This document shows positions 61,672 to 64,000 of a DNA stretch of 64,000 bases, piece after piece. The position numbers and the translations under genes were made by a program. The notes below the pieces were generated by a model, which was given only the letters and a program-made list of their open reading frames with translations, searched no databases and had not been told where the DNA came from. This DNA comes from Murinocardiopsis flavida (lineage in GTDB: Bacteria > Actinomycetota > Actinomycetes > Streptosporangiales > Streptosporangiaceae). Within the stretch, counting starts at the first letter, position 1. The number at the start of each line of letters is the position of its first letter. The stretch covers positions 89,389 through 153,388 of the forward strand of contig NZ_PYGA01000019.1 of the NCBI RefSeq assembly GCF_003014485.1, given 5' to 3'.

Positions 61672-62949
61672 TCAGCCGACCCAGTTCATGCACCACACGA
61701 TCCACGGCAGGCCGACCAGGTCGATCAGCACCGCCCCTGCCAGCGGAACCACCAGGAACGCCCGCTCCGAACGCACGCCGAACCGGCTGTTGAACGCGTC
61801 CATGTTGGCCATCGCGTTGGGCGTGCCGCCCAAGCCGTGGCCCATCATTCCGGCCGCCATTGTGGCCGCGTCGTAGTTGCCGCCCAGCAGGCGGAAGACC
61901 ACGAATGCGACGAACACCACGAGCACGAGGACCTGCACCGCGAGGATCACGACCAGGGGCAGGGCCAGCGCGTAGAGTTCCCAGATCTTCAGGCTCATCA
62001 TGGCCATGGTCAGGAAGAAGCCCAGGGTCAGCCCGGAGATCAGGTCGACCGTCCCGGAGTCCAGCCGCACCCACCCGAACCTGTCGTTGAGGTTGCGGAA
62101 GACGACCGCGACCACCATCGCGCCCACGTACCCCGGCAGGACGAAGCCGGTCGTGTCGCTGAACCACGTGCCGAGCAGTGTGCCGAGCACCATGATCACG
62201 CCGACCAGCACGCCGGTGGACAGCAACTTGCGGTATCCGGCGGACCCGCTCTCCTCTGCGTTCTCCGTCTCGGGCCCCCGTCCCGTGTCGGAGCCCGAGT
62301 CGGAGCCCGTGTCGGAGCCCTGGTCGACGACCGTGGTCGTCGATCCGGTGGACGCCGTGACCAGGGTCGGCACCCGCACTTTGCCCCGCTTCATCAGCCA
62401 ACCGGCCAGCGGGCCGCCGAGCACGCTGCCGGCCACCAGGCCGAAGGTCGCCGAAGCGACCGCCACGGCGGTGGCCCCCTCGGCACCCATCGCCTCGGCG
62501 GTCGGGCCGAACGCAGCCGCGGCGCCGTGCCCGCCCTCCAGGCTCACCGCTCCCGCCATGATGCCCAGCAGCGGGTTCACCCCGAGGACCTCGGCCAGGC
62601 CGATGCCCACCAGGTTCTGCACCACCGCGAGCGTCCAGCAGGCCAACAGGTAGACGATCAGCAGTCGGCCGCCTTTGCGCACCAGCGACAGGCTGCCGGT
62701 CAGGCCGACCGTGGTGAAGAAGGCGATCATCGCCGGTTCCTGCAACGTGGTGTCGAACTCCACGGTGGCCACGTCGGCCTGGCGCAGCACCAGCAGGAGC
62801 AGCGCGAACAGGAACCCGCCGATGACCGGGCCGGGGATGCTGAACCGCTGGAGGAACCCGACGCGGCGGCGGGCGAACTCGCCCAGGATGAGCAGCACGC
62901 CGGCCAGCACGCTGCTCTGGACCAGGTCCAGGCTCAGTTCGTGGTTCAC
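61672..62949 (-). CDS. gltS: Sodium/glutamate symporter GltS
   Basis: 425 residues from GTG 62949, with GGAGGAG upstream, overlapping the hutG stop by 4 nt (GTGA). There are two inverted sets of helices, with family motifs FSIPGPVIGGFLFALL, GHGAAAAFGPTAEA and MGHGLGGTPNAMANM. The central cytoplasmic loop (about 210-245) is unusually hydrophilic, rich in Ser/Asp/Gly. It takes up glutamate with sodium. Confidence 0.93.
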   Translation of the reverse strand: MNHELSLDLVQSSVLAGVLLILGEFARRRVGFLQRFSIPGPVIGGFLFALLLLVLRQADVATVEFDTTLQEPAMIAFFTTVGLTGSLSLVRKGGRLLIVYLLACWTLAVVQNLVGIGLAEVLGVNPLLGIMAGAVSLEGGHGAAAAFGPTAEAMGAEGATAVAVASATFGLVAGSVLGGPLAGWLMKRGKVRVPTLVTASTGSTTTVVDQGSDTGSDSGSDTGRGPETENAEESGSAGYRKLLSTGVLVGVIMVLGTLLGTWFSDTTGFVLPGYVGAMVVAVVFRNLNDRFGWVRLDSGTVDLISGLTLGFFLTMAMMSLKIWELYALALPLVVILAVQVLVLVVFVAFVVFRLLGGNYDAATMAAGMMGHGLGGTPNAMANMDAFNSRFGVRSERAFLVVPLAGAVLIDLVGLPWIVWCMNWVG

Positions 62950-63890
62950 AGTGTGCTCCTCCGCGTCGCGATTCGGTCGATCATGCGGGCCGCGACCCGG
63001 GCGGTGCGGCCGTCGGCGTCGAGGGCCGGGTTGAGCTCGGCGACGTCGAAGAGGGCGAGCCGCCCGGAGGCGGCGACGGTGTCGATGACCGCCTGCACGA
63101 CCTCGGGGGCGACCCCCAGTGCGGCCGGAGCGCTCACCCCGGGCGCCACCCACGCCGGCAGCGCGTCGAGGTCCAGGGTGAGGTACACGTCGTCGACCGA
63201 GGCGACGAACTCGCGCACGAAGTCCAGCACCCGTTCCACCGCCGGCGGTGCGCACTCGGTGTCGGTCAGGTAGCGCACCCCGAGGCGGTGGGCGCGGTCG
63301 AAGAGCACCCCGGTGTTGCCCGTCTCGCTGATGCCCACGACGGCGTAGTGGAACGGGCGGCCGTGCGCCTGCTCGTTCTCCGCGATCTGGCGGAACCCGG
63401 TGCCGGAGGTCGGCACCCGCTCCTCGCGCAGATCGAAATGGGCGTCGATGTTGAGCACCCCCAGCGTGCGGGTGCGGTCGGCGCCGAGGCCGCGGTCGAG
63501 GCCGAGGTAGCCGGCCCAGGCGACCTCGTGGCCGCCGCCCAGGACGATGGGGAAATGGCCGTTCCCCATGGCGGCGGCGACGCTCTCGCCCAGCGCGGCC
63601 TGCCCCTTCTCCAGGTCGCGGTCGTCGACGCGCACGTCGCCGCCGTCGTACAGGGCGGCGGGCGTGTGCAGCGCCAGCGGGGCCAGGGCGCGGCGCAGCG
63701 CCGCCGGTCCCTCGACCGCCCCGGTGCGCCCGTTGTTCCGGCGGACGCCCTCGTCACTGGCGAACCCGATGAGGGCCGTCCCCGGCCGGTCGGCCGCGGA
63801 CAGCGGGAGCACCGCGCGGTGCCAGCGCAGGTGCTCGGGGCCGGGCCCGTCGTCGCGTCCGGTCCACTCGGGGGGATCCACCCTGATCAA
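62946..63890 (-). CDS. hutG: Formimidoylglutamase (arginase/ureohydrolase fold)
   Basis: 314 residues from TTG 63890, with GGAGG 6 nt upstream. Mn ligands are in GGGHEVAWAGYLGL, LNIDAHFDLRE and LTLDLDALPAWVAPG. It is the last step of histidine breakdown in the route giving glutamate and formamide. Coupled translation with gltS fits a glutamate-linked unit. Other arginase-family activities cannot be fully excluded. Confidence 0.9.
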   Translation of the reverse strand: MIRVDPPEWTGRDDGPGPEHLRWHRAVLPLSAADRPGTALIGFASDEGVRRNNGRTGAVEGPAALRRALAPLALHTPAALYDGGDVRVDDRDLEKGQAALGESVAAAMGNGHFPIVLGGGHEVAWAGYLGLDRGLGADRTRTLGVLNIDAHFDLREERVPTSGTGFRQIAENEQAHGRPFHYAVVGISETGNTGVLFDRAHRLGVRYLTDTECAPPAVERVLDFVREFVASVDDVYLTLDLDALPAWVAPGVSAPAALGVAPEVVQAVIDTVAASGRLALFDVAELNPALDADGRTARVAARMIDRIATRRSTL

Positions 63891-63915
63891 TTCGTTCCTC
63901 CACTGAGCTTGAGTT

Positions 63916-64000
63916 TTATGGTTGCTGCTGGCGGTGTTGTTCGAGGCTGGCTGCCCGCTTCACGGTCTTACCAGGCTCGTAGCGCGGGGCCGGCCTGCGG
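63916..64000 (-). CDS. Possible C-terminal fragment of a gene cut by the right edge
   Basis: On the - strand a frame entering from the edge reads PAPRYEPGKTVKRAASLEQHRQQQP and stops at TAA 63916-63918, 25 nt before hutG. It has a natural-looking basic C-terminus, but too little is present to identify it. Confidence 0.3.
   Translation of the reverse strand, partial: RRPAPRYEPGKTVKRAASLEQHRQQQP

Noticed and set aside
1..64000. tRNA or rRNA genes, prophage, integrase or transposase genes
   Set aside because: None could be recognised on either strand; the window appears to be chromosomal core with interspersed accessory operons.

Overview
This 64-kb window is very GC-rich (Shine-Dalgarno sites, GTG/TTG starts and codon bias all look actinobacterial). 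It carries the end of the division/cell-wall cluster of a mycelial or polar-growing actinomycete: pgeF, yggS, sepF, yggT, divIVA, then ileS, a DksA/TraR-type protein, lspA and a pseudouridine synthase, with dnaE further right. Gene order and protein style fit the Nocardiopsaceae (Nocardiopsis/Streptomonospora type). This assignment is inferred from gene content; no 16S rRNA or tRNA gene was seen.

Layout. 1-5.2 kb: division genes on + (pgeF is cut by the window edge), ending in a long acidic membrane-anchored protein. 5.7-9.2 kb: ileS on - behind a T-box leader. 9.3-11.8 kb: small protein, DksA-like factor, lspA, rluD-type synthase. 11.8-18.7 kb: EamA exporter/LysR divergent pair, bile-acid-symporter-like carrier, then an araC-azlC-azlD-TPP enzyme series on -. 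19-22.4 kb: acetyltransferase, thioesterase, fatty acyl-CoA synthetase. 22.4-23.2 kb: a non-coding nested palindromic element. 23.3-25.8 kb: cupin, Tm-1-like and PEP-hydrolase-like operon. 25.9-28 kb: hypothetical protein, isoamylase-type E-set protein, YdcF. 28.2-35.9 kb: an NRAMP-like carrier, IclR regulator, CoA-transferase, enoyl-CoA hydratase and a complete tripartite tricarboxylate transporter (TctCBA), which look like an uptake and activation route for an organic acid. 36-44 kb: small membrane protein, chorismate mutase with an unusual leader, RsgA, TetR-regulated hydrolase, secreted EEP nuclease, HAD, YrhK, SoxR. 44.3-49.5 kb: dnaE, then a PPOX-globin pair. 49.6-54.7 kb: membrane protein and PadR, then PTS IIC-IIB-SIS. 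54.8-59.2 kb: TetR/hydrolase divergent pair, DinB, two membrane proteins. 59.3-64 kb: YbaK, Lon-N protein, ferritin with iron-box-like sites, gltS and hutG.

The most unusual content is in the intergenic regions. A ~700-bp nested inverted-repeat element lies at 22451-23152, with perfect 169-bp arms. Several other intergenic repeat families recur across the window: a 36-bp tandem unit with a 19-bp hairpin, a ~37-bp unit present in opposite orientations 15.7 kb apart, and ~41-bp direct repeats. An 80-bp heptanucleotide microsatellite abuts the promoter of the chorismate mutase leader. Several regulatory palindromes sit on recognisable promoters (40870, 55441, 51832, 28128, 61455). No CRISPR array, prophage or insertion sequence with a transposase was found.
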